DNA from: Denitromonas iodatirespirans
GTDB lineage: Bacteria; Pseudomonadota; Gammaproteobacteria; Burkholderiales; Rhodocyclaceae
Direction of reading: 5' to 3'
NCBI RefSeq assembly: GCF_018524365.1
Contig: NZ_JAEKFT010000018.1
Span: 1 to 64,000, forward strand
DNA length: 64,000 nucleotides
Both the position numbers and the translations under genes were made by a program. Below are positions 1-8,487 of this stretch, in pieces (position 1 is the stretch's first letter; each line of letters begins with the position of its first letter). The notes under the pieces were generated by a model. The model saw only the letters and a program-made list of their open reading frames with translations, made no database searches and was not told where the DNA came from.

Positions 1-149
1 CCATCCAGCACCTGGCAGGCATGAAGGAGTCGAAGGTGATCGTCGCCATCAACAAGGACGAAGAGGCACCGATCTTCCAGGTGGCCGACTACGGCCTGGT
101 GGCCGACCTGTTCGAGGCCGTGCCGGCGCTGACCGAAGCGCTGGGCTGA
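1..149 (+). CDS. etfA: Electron transfer flavoprotein alpha subunit, C-terminal end (5' truncated)
   Basis: Only the last 48 codons are present, read from base 3, with the stop at 147-149. The peptide contains the segment [20 protein letters not shown] followed by [11 protein letters not shown], which matches the highly conserved FAD-binding C-terminus of ETF alpha. This subunit holds the FAD that passes electrons from acyl-CoA dehydrogenases to ETF-ubiquinone oxidoreductase. Its partner enzyme is encoded 1.5 kb downstream (1633-3276), with an MFS exporter between them. Identification is good despite the truncation because this region is the most conserved part of the family. Confidence 0.88.
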   Translation, partial: IQHLAGMKESKVIVAINKDEEAPIFQVADYGLVADLFEAVPALTEALG

Positions 150-176
150 GTCGGCCGTCGCGCGGGAAAGCCGGGG

Positions 177-1610
177 GTGTCGGCACAGTTCCCCGCCGTG
201 CGGGTCCACAGCGCCGCGGCGCGGCGGGCGGTGGTGCTGACGATCATGCTGGGGACCACCTCGGTGATCCTCGCCACCACCATCATCAACGTCGTGCTGC
301 CCGACATCATGCGCGACTTCGCGGTCGACCAGGGGCGCGTGCAGTGGCTGGCCACCGGCTTTCTGTCGGCCATGGCGGCGACCATGTTGAGCACCGCCTG
401 GTGGGTGCGCGCCTACGGGCTGCGGCGCACCTACGGCGTGGCGCTGGCGGTGTTCGTGATCGTGTCGGTGGTGGGCGGGCTGAGCACTTCGATCGATGCG
501 CTGATCCTGTCGCGCATCGTGCAGGGCGCCATCGCCGGGGTGATCCAGCCGCTGGCGATGATCGCGCTGTTCGAGGTCTATCCGGCCGAGGAGCGCGGCA
601 GCGCCATGGCGGCCTACGGCCTCGGCGTGGTGCTGTCGCCGGCGATCGGCCCGGCGCTGGGCGGGTTGCTCGGCGAGGCCTTCGGCTGGCGCGCGGTGTT
701 CTTCGTCACGCTGCCGCTGTGCCTGGCCGGCCTGGCGCTGGCGCCGAAGACGCTGACCTGTTTCGAGCAGGAGCGCGCGCCGCGGCCGGCCTTCGACACC
801 CTGGGCTTTTTGCTGCTGTGTGCCTTTTTGCTGTTCGTGCTCGGCGGGCTCGCCCATGCGCAGCGCGCCGGGTTGTCGGTGGGCGGGCTGGCGATGGCGG
901 TGGTGGGCACGCTGGTGTGCGGCGCGGCCTTCGTCGCCTGGGAGGTGCGCCACCGCAGCCCGATGTTCGACCCGCGGGTGTTCCGCAACCCGGTGTTCGC
1001 TGCCGCCTCGGTGGTCGGCTTCGCCTACGGCATGGGGCTGTACGGTTCGACCTTCCTGGTGCCGATCTTCGTGCAGACCATCTCGGGTTTTTCGGTGCTC
1101 AAGGCCGGCCTGCTGCTGTTGCCCGGCGGCCTGCTGCTGGCGCTGTGCATTCCGCCCGCCGGGCGGCTGACCGACCGGCATTCGCCGCATTTCATCGTCT
1201 GCGCCGGGCTGGCCTGCTTTGCGCTGTCCTTCCTGCTGTTTGCGCATTCGTCGGCGCAGACCGGGTTCTGGACGCTGGCGCTGTGGATCGCGCTGGGCCG
1301 GCTGGGACTGGCGCTGATGATCCCGGCGCTCAACGCCGGGGCGGTGCAGGGGCTGCCGCCGTGGCAGATCGCGCAGGGCGCCGGCGCACTCAATTTCGTG
1401 CGCCAGCTCGGCGGCGCCTTCGGTACCAGCGCGCTGTCGCTGCTGCTGCAGTGGCGCCTCGGCGTGCATCAACACGATCTGGCGGCGGCGGTGGATACCG
1501 CGGCCGCGGCGCTCGCAGCGTCCACCGAGGCCTTCGACGACAGCTTCATCGCGGTGGGGCTGGTGTTCCTGTCCGCGCTGTGGCCGGGCTGGCACATCCG
1601 CCGCGCATGA
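177..1610 (+). CDS. MFS transporter, DHA2 (EmrB/QacA-like) drug:H+ antiporter family
   Basis: The 477-residue protein starts at GTG 177 and is almost entirely hydrophobic, with roughly 14 predicted membrane segments as expected for the DHA2 branch. The first segment (about residues 20-42, [19 protein letters not shown]) is the typical EmrB-like start with an N-V-x-LP-D-I motif. A G-x-x-x-G-P-x-x-GG motif ([17 protein letters not shown]) marks segment 5, motif C of antiporters. It probably exports organic compounds from the inner membrane; the substrate cannot be read from sequence. It lies between etfA and ETF-QO in the same orientation, 27 bp after etfA, so it may be co-transcribed with them. 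Confidence 0.85.
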   Translation: MSAQFPAVRVHSAAARRAVVLTIMLGTTSVILATTIINVVLPDIMRDFAVDQGRVQWLATGFLSAMAATMLSTAWWVRAYGLRRTYGVALAVFVIVSVVGGLSTSIDALILSRIVQGAIAGVIQPLAMIALFEVYPAEERGSAMAAYGLGVVLSPAIGPALGGLLGEAFGWRAVFFVTLPLCLAGLALAPKTLTCFEQERAPRPAFDTLGFLLLCAFLLFVLGGLAHAQRAGLSVGGLAMAVVGTLVCGAAFVAWEVRHRSPMFDPRVFRNPVFAAASVVGFAYGMGLYGSTFLVPIFVQTISGFSVLKAGLLLLPGGLLLALCIPPAGRLTDRHSPHFIVCAGLACFALSFLLFAHSSAQTGFWTLALWIALGRLGLALMIPALNAGAVQGLPPWQIAQGAGALNFVRQLGGAFGTSALSLLLQWRLGVHQHDLAAAVDTAAAALAASTEAFDDSFIAVGLVFLSALWPGWHIRRA

Positions 1611-1632
1611 TTTCACTCTGAGGACACTACGA

Positions 1633-3276
1633 ATGGAACGTGAATCGATGGAATTCGACGTGCTGATCGTCGGCGCCGGCCCGGCCGGGCTGGCGGCGGC
1701 GATCCGTCTCAAGCAGCGCGCCGGCGAGGCCGGGCGCGAGCTGTCGGTGTGCGTGATCGAGAAGGCGGCCGAGGTCGGCGCACACATTCTCTCCGGCGCG
1801 GTGATGGACCCGCGCGCGCTCGACGAGCTGATCCCCGACTGGAAGGCGCAGGGCGCACCGCTCGACACCCCGGTCTCCGAAGACCGGGTGCTCTTCCTCA
1901 ACCCCACCGGCGGGCGCAGGATCCCCAACGCCTTGCTGCCGACCTGCTTCCTCAACCACGGCAACTACATCGTGCGCCTGGGCCATGTCGTCAAATGGCT
2001 CGGCGAGCAGGCCGAGGCGCTGGGCGTCGAGGTCTACCCGGGCTTTGCCGGCGCCGAGATCCTGTATGACGCATCCGGTGCGGTGGCGGGCGTGGCCACC
2101 GGCGACATGGGCCTGACGCGCGACGGCGAGCCCGGCCCGAACCATCAGCCGGGCATGGCGCTGCTGGCGAAATACACGCTCTTCGCCGAAGGTTGTCGCG
2201 GCCATCTGGGCAAGCAGCTGGAGGCGCGCTTTGACCTGCGCCAGGGCGTCGATCCGCAGACCTACGGCATCGGCCTCAAGGAATTGTGGGAAGTGCCCGC
2301 CGAGTGTTACCGGCCCGGCCTGGTGGTACACACCGCCGGCTGGCCGCTGCCCGCGGACACCTACGGCGGCGGCTTCGTCTATCACCTGGCGGACACTCTG
2401 GTTGCGGTCGGCTATGTGGTCGGCCTCAACTACAGCAATCCGCATCTGTCGCCCTTCGAGGAATTCCAGCGCTACAAGACGCATCCCGAAATCCGCCAGT
2501 ACCTCGAAGGCGGCAAGCGCCTGGCCTATGGCGCGCGGGCGATCGCCGCGGGCGGGCTGCAGAGCCAGCCGAAGCTGGTGTTCCCCGGCGGTGCGCTGAT
2601 CGGCGACGACGCCGGCTTTCTCAACGCGGCGCGCATCAAGGGCAGCCATGCGGCGATCAAGAGCGGCATGCTGGCCGCCGAGGCCGCCTTCGACGCGCTG
2701 GCCGCCGGGCGCGGCGGCGATGAATTGAACGAATTCCCGGCGGCCTTCCGCGCCAGCTGGCTGCACGAGGAACTGCACCGCACGCGCAACTTCAAGCCCT
2801 ACATGAAGCGCGGGTTGTGGCTGGGCTCGGTGCTGTTCGGCATCGACCAGCAACTGCTGCGCGGCAAGGCGCCGTGGACGCTGCACAACCGCGCCGACCA
2901 CGACACGCTCAAGCCGGCCGCCGAGTGCCCGCCGATCGACTATCCCAAACCCGACGGCGTGCTCAGCTTCGACCGGCTGTCCTCGGTGTTCCTGTCGAAC
3001 ACCCATCACGAAGAGGACCAGCCCTGCCACCTGCGGCTCAAGGACGCCGCGGTGCCGATCGCCGTCAACCTCGCGAAATACGACGCGCCCGAGCAACGCT
3101 ATTGCCCGGCCGGGGTGTACGAGATCGTGCGCGACGAAACAGGCCAGAACCCGCGCCTGCAGATCAACGCGCAGAACTGCGTGCACTGCAAGACCTGCGA
3201 CATCAAGGACCCGACCCAGAACATCGACTGGGTGGTGCCGCAGGGCGGCGAGGGGCCGATCTACGCCGGCATGTAG
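1633..3276 (+). CDS. Electron transfer flavoprotein-ubiquinone oxidoreductase
   Basis: This is a full-length 547-residue ETF-QO, which takes electrons from reduced ETF and passes them to ubiquinone at the membrane. Visible features are the N-terminal FAD dinucleotide motif GAGPAGL (residues about 14-20), the conserved family block around YGGGFVYHL, and four C-terminal cysteines for a 4Fe-4S cluster (one in RYCPAGVYE and three in NCVHCKTCDIKDPTQNIDW). The ending PQGGEGPIYAGM is the family's usual terminus. The start is ATG 1633 with GAGGA upstream; an ATG five codons later is possible. Its last 16 bases overlap the convergent membrane-protein gene. Confidence 0.96.
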   Translation: MERESMEFDVLIVGAGPAGLAAAIRLKQRAGEAGRELSVCVIEKAAEVGAHILSGAVMDPRALDELIPDWKAQGAPLDTPVSEDRVLFLNPTGGRRIPNALLPTCFLNHGNYIVRLGHVVKWLGEQAEALGVEVYPGFAGAEILYDASGAVAGVATGDMGLTRDGEPGPNHQPGMALLAKYTLFAEGCRGHLGKQLEARFDLRQGVDPQTYGIGLKELWEVPAECYRPGLVVHTAGWPLPADTYGGGFVYHLADTLVAVGYVVGLNYSNPHLSPFEEFQRYKTHPEIRQYLEGGKRLAYGARAIAAGGLQSQPKLVFPGGALIGDDAGFLNAARIKGSHAAIKSGMLAAEAAFDALAAGRGGDELNEFPAAFRASWLHEELHRTRNFKPYMKRGLWLGSVLFGIDQQLLRGKAPWTLHNRADHDTLKPAAECPPIDYPKPDGVLSFDRLSSVFLSNTHHEEDQPCHLRLKDAAVPIAVNLAKYDAPEQRYCPAGVYEIVRDETGQNPRLQINAQNCVHCKTCDIKDPTQNIDWVVPQGGEGPIYAGM

Positions 3277-3971
3277 TGGATGAGCGCCTGCGCCCAGAAG
3301 CCGGCGATGGCGACGAAGAGCATCACCAGCACGATGCGCACGGTCCACAGCGGCAGGGCGCGGCGGTGGGTCATGATGTCGCCGTGGCGGGGGCGGGCGA
3401 GGCGGCGGGCGGTTTCGTTGAGTGCGGCCAGGTTGAAGGACAGCACCACCTCCAGCGTGAGGAAGACGGCGGTCAAGGCCAGGCCGCCTGCGGCGATCAG
3501 CCGCCGGGCCTCGGCTTCGCTGCTGCCGAAGCCGGTGAGCAGCGCGGCGGTGGCGGTCAGGTAGACGGTGAGCATGGTGAAGCGCAAGGCGCTGCCGGTG
3601 CGGGCGTGGGCCATCAGTTCCTGGAAGACCGTCTCGCCGCTCGGCCCGGGCAGGTGGGCGGCGGTGGTGCCGGGGCGGATCATCAGCACTTCCATCACGC
3701 CCTGTGGGCCGATGCGCTGGCAGGGGGTGCCGCTCACCGGGTGGGGATAGAACCCGTAGGCATCGTGCATCCGGCGGCTGTCTGCGAGGTGGCGAGGCAC
3801 CCACTCGCAGCTGCCATCGGCGATCCGGTGGGTGAGGAAATCGGCAGGGACGGTGACAGCCGCGGGCGCCTGGGACCGCGCCCGGCGCACGCCGGCAAGT
3901 GCACCGACGATCACCAGCGTGAGCACCATGCCCAGCAGGCCCCCCAGCAGCCATTCCGGCCCCATGCCCAT
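3261..3971 (-). CDS. Hypothetical inner-membrane protein with four membrane segments
   Basis: This 236-residue protein matches no family I recognise. It has one N-terminal hydrophobic segment (residues about 7-27, LLGGLLGMVLTLVIVGALAG), a soluble stretch of about 100 residues with two cysteines, then three further hydrophobic segments (around 130-150, 160-180 and 210-230). The strongly alternating hydrophobic and basic pattern makes a real gene far more likely than an antisense shadow. Its 3' end overlaps the end of ETF-QO by 16 bases, tail to tail. Just upstream lies the decayed M1-peptidase copy on the same strand, so the two were probably neighbours before the adjacent insertion. Confidence 0.7.
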   Translation of the reverse strand: MGMGPEWLLGGLLGMVLTLVIVGALAGVRRARSQAPAAVTVPADFLTHRIADGSCEWVPRHLADSRRMHDAYGFYPHPVSGTPCQRIGPQGVMEVLMIRPGTTAAHLPGPSGETVFQELMAHARTGSALRFTMLTVYLTATAALLTGFGSSEAEARRLIAAGGLALTAVFLTLEVVLSFNLAALNETARRLARPRHGDIMTHRRALPLWTVRIVLVMLFVAIAGFWAQALIHYMPA

Positions 3972-4035
3972 GCGGATCGACGCTCCTCGAGGTGGTGTCG
4001 TGTTGATGCCAGTCTAGTCAACGCCCGGCGCGCGG

Positions 4036-4450
4036 TCAGTCGAACTTCAGCCGCATCCTGGTGATGTCGAGCAGGGGGCTGCCGGAGGCGGGCGGCGGGC
4101 CGGGGTCGCGCTCGCCGAGCACGCGGCGCAGCGGCGTCCTTGCTGGGCAAGGCGTCGAGGGCGTCATCCATCACCACCTCGATGTTGTCGTAGCGCCGCG
4201 CCCAGCCTGCGGCCAGCGCCTGCCAGGCGGCGCGGGCCTCGGCCGGTGCAGCAGTGGGGAGGACCAGCCACTGCCCAGCGACGTGGGGCGCTCGGCGGCG
4301 TCGCGCCGGCGGAAGACGTCGTATCCGGGGCGATGTCGACTCGCAGCGGGGCGGCGGCAAAGCTCTGGCGCAGCTGCGCCTCGCGACCGGTGAAGACGAG
4401 GCCGAAGCGCTGCTCGGTGGGCGAGCTGGCGAGATGTATCGCCACCGGCC
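4036..4450 (-). pseudogene. Decayed 3' fragment of an M1-family peptidase gene
   Basis: On the minus strand this segment is closely similar to the 3' part of the intact peptidase at 11802-12550, including the stop codon (4036-4038). Two internal deletions are visible: about 310 bases corresponding to 11901-12211, joined at base 4134/4135, and about 22 bases near 4280. Neither is a multiple of three, so the frame is broken. The 5' two thirds of the gene, including the catalytic zinc site, is absent; similarity stops abruptly at about 4450 where the HxlR gene begins. It is therefore a non-functional relic, and with 11802 it forms a direct repeat around the 4451-11801 block. Confidence 0.85.
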
Positions 4451-4456
4451 GGGAAT

Positions 4457-4801
4457 TCATTTCTCCGCGTCACTACACTCGTCCTGAAGCTTTTCGAGTT
4501 CGTCGAGGATGTGAATGAAGCGTGCGCCGAAGGGCGTGACGGCGTATTCGACGCGGGGCGGGATTTCCGGGTAGGCAGTGCGCTCGAGGATGCCGAATTC
4601 CAGGTTCTTGCGCAGGCATTCGTTGAGTACCTTGGTGGTCAGTCCCTCGACGCTTCGCACCATTTCACCGGGGCGATTGATGCCGTTGACCAGGAGCTGA
4701 TACACCGTCAATGACCACTTGCAACCGTAGATGGTTTCGACCATGCGTGCGCTTCGCATCGGCGGCGATTTTCGTGAAAAATTTTTCTGATGGAAATTCA
4801 T
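4457..4801 (-). CDS. HxlR-family transcriptional regulator
   Basis: The 114-residue protein is a winged-helix regulator of the HxlR (DUF24) family. Recognisable parts are the first-helix segment IYGCKWSLTVYQLLVNGINR (about 24-43), the recognition-helix region GLTTKVLNECLRKNLEFGIL, and the wing ERTAYPEIPPRVEYAVTPFG. A single cysteine (residue 27) replaces the glycine that usually precedes the KW pair; another sits near the C-terminus. Family members such as YodB, CatR and HypR sense quinones or disulfide stress through cysteines, so redox sensing is plausible but inferred. It is divergent from the SDR gene at 4912, the likely target, across 110 bp of AT-rich DNA. Confidence 0.85.
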   Translation of the reverse strand: MNFHQKNFSRKSPPMRSARMVETIYGCKWSLTVYQLLVNGINRPGEMVRSVEGLTTKVLNECLRKNLEFGILERTAYPEIPPRVEYAVTPFGARFIHILDELEKLQDECSDAEK

Positions 4802-4816
4802 GAAGATGCACCAATT

Positions 4817-4872
4817 TGTAAGTAGAACACCGCAAAGTGCTCGCTTTTCAACCTCCGGCGAAGCTTCTTACA
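4817..4872. promoter_or_regulatory. Divergent promoter region with separated inverted repeat (candidate HxlR site)
   Basis: Between the HxlR start (4801) and the SDR start (4912), TGTAAGTAG (4817-4825) and CTTCTTACA (4864-4872) form an inverted repeat with one mismatch, about 47 bases apart. This stretch is clearly AT-richer than its surroundings, fitting two divergent promoters. The spacing is wide for a single dimer site, so this may be two half-sites or chance. Confidence 0.3.
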
Positions 4873-4911
4873 GTGGTTTCCCAATCTGTCAAGACTCAAG
4901 GAGGTATTTCC

Positions 4912-5679
4912 ATGGAAAAGATCGTCAATCCCGTCGCACTGGTCCTTGGTGGCTCGAGCGGCATGGGCCTGGCCATCGCCAAGCGGCTCGCCGAACGCAA
5001 CATTAATATCGTCGTTGTAGGCAAATCCGCGGCAAAACTGGAGGCGGCGAAAGCGCTGCTGTCGTCTCGGGGGGCTGCGGACATCCTCCAGGCGGATCTC
5101 TACGTGCCGGACGATGTCCGGCGCATCGTCGAAGCCGTCGAGGGCGAGGCCCGTCATATCCAGTACTTCGTCAATGCCGCCGGCTGCTTCAAGCCGACCG
5201 GATTCCTCGATCACACGCAGGCCGACTACGATGCCTATCTGGATCTGAACCGCGCCGCGTTCTTCGTCTCTCAGGCCGTGGCTAGGCACATGGTGGCACA
5301 CGGCGGCGGCTCGATCGTCCATATCGGTTCGATGTGGGCCAAGCAGGCGATCAAGGCAACGCCTTCGTCCGCCTATTCGATGGCCAAGGCGGGTCTGCAT
5401 GCACTGACCCAGCACATGGCCATGGAACTGGCGGAGCACAACATTCGGGTCAACGCCGTCTCGCCGGCAGTGGTGAAGACGCCGATCTACGAGGCGTTCA
5501 TCCGCCCGGACGTGCTCGACGAAGCGCTGGCGAGCTTCGATGACTTCCATCCCATCGGTCGGATTGGCACCGCGGACGATGTAGCGCAGTCGATCGAATT
5601 CCTGCTCAGCGACCAGGCGAGTTGGGTGACCGGCGCTGTCTGGGACGTGGACGGCGGTGTCATCGCGGGCCGCAACTAG
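4912..5679 (+). CDS. Short-chain dehydrogenase/reductase (SDR)
   Basis: Starting at ATG 4912, which follows an excellent AAGGAGG site, the protein has 255 residues, normal for a classical SDR. It shows the NAD(P)-binding motif GGSSGMG (residues 13-19), NAAG (88-91), and the catalytic set S140, Y155 and K159 (YSMAK). The C-terminal [10 protein letters not shown] is the usual family ending. It should reduce or oxidise a carbonyl/alcohol in the cytoplasm; the substrate is unknown. Upstream in-frame codons back to 4837 lack a ribosome-binding site. It is divergent from the HxlR regulator, a common arrangement for electrophile-induced reductases. Confidence 0.93.
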   Translation: MEKIVNPVALVLGGSSGMGLAIAKRLAERNINIVVVGKSAAKLEAAKALLSSRGAADILQADLYVPDDVRRIVEAVEGEARHIQYFVNAAGCFKPTGFLDHTQADYDAYLDLNRAAFFVSQAVARHMVAHGGGSIVHIGSMWAKQAIKATPSSAYSMAKAGLHALTQHMAMELAEHNIRVNAVSPAVVKTPIYEAFIRPDVLDEALASFDDFHPIGRIGTADDVAQSIEFLLSDQASWVTGAVWDVDGGVIAGRN

Positions 5680-5691
5680 CATTCGGGCAAA

Positions 5692-5717
5692 GCAGGGCGG
5701 GTTGCGGCCCGTCCTGC
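5692..5717. terminator. Hairpin between convergent SDR and AraC genes
   Basis: GCAGGGCGGG (5692-5701) and CCCGTCCTGC (5708-5717) form a 10-base stem with one G-U pair and a six-base loop. It lies between two genes that converge, so it may end transcription from both sides. There is no clear U tract on either strand, so intrinsic termination is uncertain. Confidence 0.4.
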
Positions 5718-5743
5718 GCCGAAAGCGTTGACCGGCCGAGGAC

Positions 5744-6571
5744 TCAAGACGGCGCACGCTCGTTCAGCCAGGCGGTTGGTGACTTGCCGAAACGCCGGGT
5801 GAATACCCGGGCCAGGGCCGCCACGTTCGGATAGCCGACCTCGGCCGCCACCTGTTTGAGGGGGCGACCAGCACGCATTCTGTTCTGGGCGATCGACAGC
5901 CGCCAGTCCGTGAGGTAGGCATGGGGCGTCTCGCCGAGCGTGTCGCGAAAATTGACCACGAAGCGCGCGCGCGACATGCCGGCCAGGTCGGCCAACTGCT
6001 CAAGCGACCAAGGATGGGCCGGCTTCTCGTGCATGGCGGTGATTGCACGGGCCAGTCGCGGATCTGCGAGCCCGGCAAACAGCCCCTTGGGGGTTGCACC
6101 GGAATCGATCACCTGCCGCAACACCAGAATCATGAAATATTCAGCCAATCGGTCAAGGGCTGGCTGGCGACCGTATCGGCTTCCGAAAGCCTCCCTGAAG
6201 AGCAGATCCAGCACGGGAGCGACTGGCTGTGCGGCTTCGATCGGCAGGACGAGACAGTCGGGCAGTGCCATCGCGATGGGGCTGCGTACGCCGGCCCCGA
6301 GATCCAGCAGGGCGCATACCAGGTCGATGCCCCCGTCGTCGAGGGGTTCCAGCCGGTGTCTTTGCGGGCGGGGGATGAGGATGGCCGAGGGACGGTCGAC
6401 CATGCAGACCTTGTCGGTGCCCGTGTGGACGGATACGCGTCCGGTCTTGAGCAGATGCAGATGGCCCATGCCCCCTGATGCGTCGAAGTCCGTCAACAGG
6501 CACAGCTGGCCCGAGAAGAAGATCCGGGTGCTCAGGGAAATGCGTTCGAAGATTGGGCTAAGAGCGTCCAT
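5744..6571 (-). CDS. AraC-family transcriptional regulator with N-terminal cupin domain
   Basis: The 275-residue protein has an N-terminal cupin-like sensor half (about 15-150, including MGHLHLLKTGRVSVHTG and ILIPRPQRHRLEPL) and a C-terminal AraC/XylS double helix-turn-helix (about 175-270) with the diagnostic segments LEQLADLAGMSRARFVVNF and GYPNVAALARVFTRRFG. I chose ATG 6571; an upstream in-frame ATG (6640) would run through the promoter region of the divergent hydrolase gene. It most likely controls that gene at 6678 and perhaps the following glutaredoxin and DUF1348 genes. The inverted repeat at 6596-6632 is a candidate binding site. Confidence 0.9.
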   Translation of the reverse strand: MDALSPIFERISLSTRIFFSGQLCLLTDFDASGGMGHLHLLKTGRVSVHTGTDKVCMVDRPSAILIPRPQRHRLEPLDDGGIDLVCALLDLGAGVRSPIAMALPDCLVLPIEAAQPVAPVLDLLFREAFGSRYGRQPALDRLAEYFMILVLRQVIDSGATPKGLFAGLADPRLARAITAMHEKPAHPWSLEQLADLAGMSRARFVVNFRDTLGETPHAYLTDWRLSIAQNRMRAGRPLKQVAAEVGYPNVAALARVFTRRFGKSPTAWLNERAPS

Positions 6572-6595
6572 GTCGATACTTTTTGCACCTATATC

Positions 6596-6632
6596 GAGAC
6601 ATTTGTTTGCTAGTAGTATCGGAATATGTCTC
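6596..6632. promoter_or_regulatory. Inverted repeat in the AraC/hydrolase divergent promoter
   Basis: GAGACAT (6596-6602) and ATGTCTC (6626-6632) are a perfect 7-base inverted repeat with 23 bases between arms, in the AT-rich gap between the AraC start (6571) and the hydrolase start (6678). The position fits an operator for the adjacent AraC-type regulator; assignment is inferred. Confidence 0.4.
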
Positions 6633-6677
6633 CAGCGCAAGGGCGCTCTCGTTCAAATCAAGTACCTGGAGATCAGC

Positions 6678-7520
6678 ATGTCCAAAGACAGACCCGTTTC
6701 GACCGACGACACCTCGCATCTGGGGCGACGTCAATTCATGACCGGCAGTGCCGCAGTGGCCGCCGCCGCACTGGCCGCCACGGCGGTGCCCGGCCCGGCC
6801 CATGCCGCCAAGGCCGGGGGCGACAAGTACGCCGAGCCCGACAAGCCGATGTTGCCGCCCTCCAACATGACGCTGGATCTGTCGCGCACCGCGCTCGTGG
6901 TCATCGACCCGCAGGTGGATTTCCTCCGTCCGAAAGGGGTTGCATGGGGGGCGGTCGGGGCCAGCGTGCAGGAGCACGATGTCGTCAACAACATCGGCCG
7001 TCTGTTCGCGGCTGCCAAGGCGGCCGGGATGACGGTGGCCGTTTCGCCCCACTACTACTACCCGACCGACAAGGGCTGGAAGTTCGAGGGCGCGCTCGAA
7101 AAACTGATGCACAACATCCACATGTTCGACCGTGGCAGTGCTTATTCGATGAACGGCTTCGACGGTTCGGGCGCGGACTTCATGCCCGAGTACAAGCAGT
7201 ACATCTTCGACGGAAAGACACTCATTGCCTCTCCGCACAAGGTCTATGGGCCAGAACAGAATGACCTTGCGTTGCAGTTGCGCAAGCAGCGCATCGAGCA
7301 GGTGGTGCTGGCTGGCATGTCGGCCAACCTGTGTGTCGAGTCGCACATGCGCGAATTGCTCGAGCTGGGCTTCGAAGTCGCGGTGGTGAAGGACGCCACC
7401 GCGGCGGCCATCCTGCCCGAGGGCGACGGCTACCTGGCCGCGCTGACCAACTTCCGCTTCATCGCGAACGCGGTGTGGACCACCTCGGAAGCCGTCGAGC
7501 GCTTCCGCCGCCCGGCCTGA
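6678..7520 (+). CDS. Isochorismatase-family cysteine hydrolase with Tat signal
   Basis: From ATG 6678 (GGAG upstream) the protein has 280 residues. The first about 43 form a twin-arginine signal: GRRQFMTG at 16-23, a long alanine-rich core and an AHA cleavage site, so the enzyme is probably exported folded to the periplasm. The mature part has an isochorismatase fold with the expected catalytic Asp (D77 in VVIDPQVDF), a lysine in the SPHKVYGP segment (K188) and the nucleophilic Cys (C219 in SANLCVES). Family members hydrolyse amides, carbamates or isochorismate; export makes a siderophore role unlikely. Substrate unknown. Confidence 0.87.
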   Translation: MSKDRPVSTDDTSHLGRRQFMTGSAAVAAAALAATAVPGPAHAAKAGGDKYAEPDKPMLPPSNMTLDLSRTALVVIDPQVDFLRPKGVAWGAVGASVQEHDVVNNIGRLFAAAKAAGMTVAVSPHYYYPTDKGWKFEGALEKLMHNIHMFDRGSAYSMNGFDGSGADFMPEYKQYIFDGKTLIASPHKVYGPEQNDLALQLRKQRIEQVVLAGMSANLCVESHMRELLELGFEVAVVKDATAAAILPEGDGYLAALTNFRFIANAVWTTSEAVERFRRPA

Positions 7521-7532
7521 CACCTTGGCCGA

Positions 7533-7572
7533 CGGGATGCCGATGCCGGCGCGCGCTGGCATCGGCATCCCG
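7533..7572 (+). promoter_or_regulatory. Perfect 15-bp inverted repeat between hydrolase and glutaredoxin genes
   Basis: CGGGATGCCGATGCC (7533-7547) and GGCATCGGCATCCCG (7558-7572) pair perfectly around a 10-base loop. No U tract follows, so it is not a standard terminator. It could stabilise or partly terminate the hydrolase mRNA and so set a ratio between the two genes, or be a binding site. Confidence 0.5.
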
Positions 7573-7616
7573 ATGTTCGACAAGTTCCCCCCGGTTTGTC
7601 TCAAGGAGAAAAAACC

Positions 7617-7883
7617 ATGGCTGAAGTCACCCTGTATGGCAGCGATCACTGCCCGTACTGCGTTCGTGCTGAGCTCCTGTTGCGCAGCCGCGGATGCCAC
7701 ACCATCAACAAGATCATGGTCGATCGAGACCCGCAACCGCTGGCCGAGATGATGGCCCGCACCGGTCGACGCACGGTGCCGCAGATTTTCATCGGGCCGC
7801 GCCACATCGGAGGCTATGACGACCTCTCGCGCATCCCCGGCAGCGAGCTCGACATGCTGCTGGCTGCGCCGCCGGCACCCTGA
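7617..7883 (+). CDS. Glutaredoxin (GrxC-like)
   Basis: This 88-residue protein is a classical dithiol glutaredoxin with the active site CPYC at residues 12-15, the TVP cis-proline segment (RRTVPQIFI) and the GGYDDL glutathione-binding motif. It reduces disulfides or glutathionylated proteins in the cytoplasm using glutathione. ATG 7617 follows CAAGGAG closely; a TTG codon seven residues earlier is unlikely. It sits in the accessory block between a cysteine hydrolase and a DUF1348 protein, supporting a thiol-linked role for the cluster. Confidence 0.93.
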   Translation: MAEVTLYGSDHCPYCVRAELLLRSRGCHTINKIMVDRDPQPLAEMMARTGRRTVPQIFIGPRHIGGYDDLSRIPGSELDMLLAAPPAP

Positions 7884-7934
7884 ACGGCAAACCCGTTTCC
7901 CATTCTTTCGATCGATATCACGAGGAGCCCCTGT

Positions 7935-8396
7935 ATGCGCCCCCCCTTGCCCCCATTTACCGCCGAAAGTGCGGCCCAGAAAGCCCGTCTCGCTGAAGAC
8001 GCTTGGAACAGCCGCGACCCCGCGCGCGTTTCCCTGGCTTATACCCCCGACAGTCGCTGGCGAAATCGCGCCGAATTCATCCATGGGCGCGATGAGATCG
8101 TGCTCTTCCTGACCCGGAAATGGCAGCGCGAACTCGATTACCGCCTGGTCAAGGAGGTCTGGGCGTGGCAAGGCGACCGCATCGCCGTGCGCTTTGCCTA
8201 CGAATGGCACGATGCTGATGGACAGTGGTATCGCAGCTACGGCAACGAAAACTGGGCCTTCGACGAAAACGGACTGATGCGGGAGCGCATCGCCAGCATC
8301 AATGACCTGAAGATCGCGCCGGAAGAGCGCAAATTCCATTGGCCGCTTGGTACCCGGCCGAGCGATAGCCCGTCGTTGACCGAATTGGGATTGTGA
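7935..8396 (+). CDS. DUF1348 / nuclear transport factor 2-like protein
   Basis: The 153-residue protein matches the DUF1348 family, a branch of the NTF2-like cone fold: segments [39 protein letters not shown] and [20 protein letters not shown] are characteristic. Such proteins are small cytoplasmic enzymes or ligand binders of unknown activity, often beside AhpD-like and flavin reductase genes, as here. ATG 7935 follows GAGGAG. It is about 50 bp downstream of the glutaredoxin gene in the same direction and is probably co-transcribed. Confidence 0.85.
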   Translation: MRPPLPPFTAESAAQKARLAEDAWNSRDPARVSLAYTPDSRWRNRAEFIHGRDEIVLFLTRKWQRELDYRLVKEVWAWQGDRIAVRFAYEWHDADGQWYRSYGNENWAFDENGLMRERIASINDLKIAPEERKFHWPLGTRPSDSPSLTELGL

Positions 8397-8487
8397 GTCG
8401 CGCCCGAGCAAACCCGACCCCGGCGCACGATCCGACACCATGCGTCGGGTTGGCGCCTCGCGGGCCGGCCGTCCCGGGAGGTGTGCC

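Noticed and set aside
1627-3954. 775-residue open frame antisense to ETF-QO and beyond
   Set aside because: It mirrors the codon phase of a strongly conserved gene in GC-rich DNA, has no family features and is full of Arg/His/Gln typical of shadow frames.
6572-6640. Upstream ATG for the AraC regulator
   Set aside because: It would place coding sequence over the divergent promoter and adds residues not typical of the family.
6640-6670. tRNA-like TTCAAATC segment
   Set aside because: No acceptor stem, anticodon arm or D-arm can be drawn around it.
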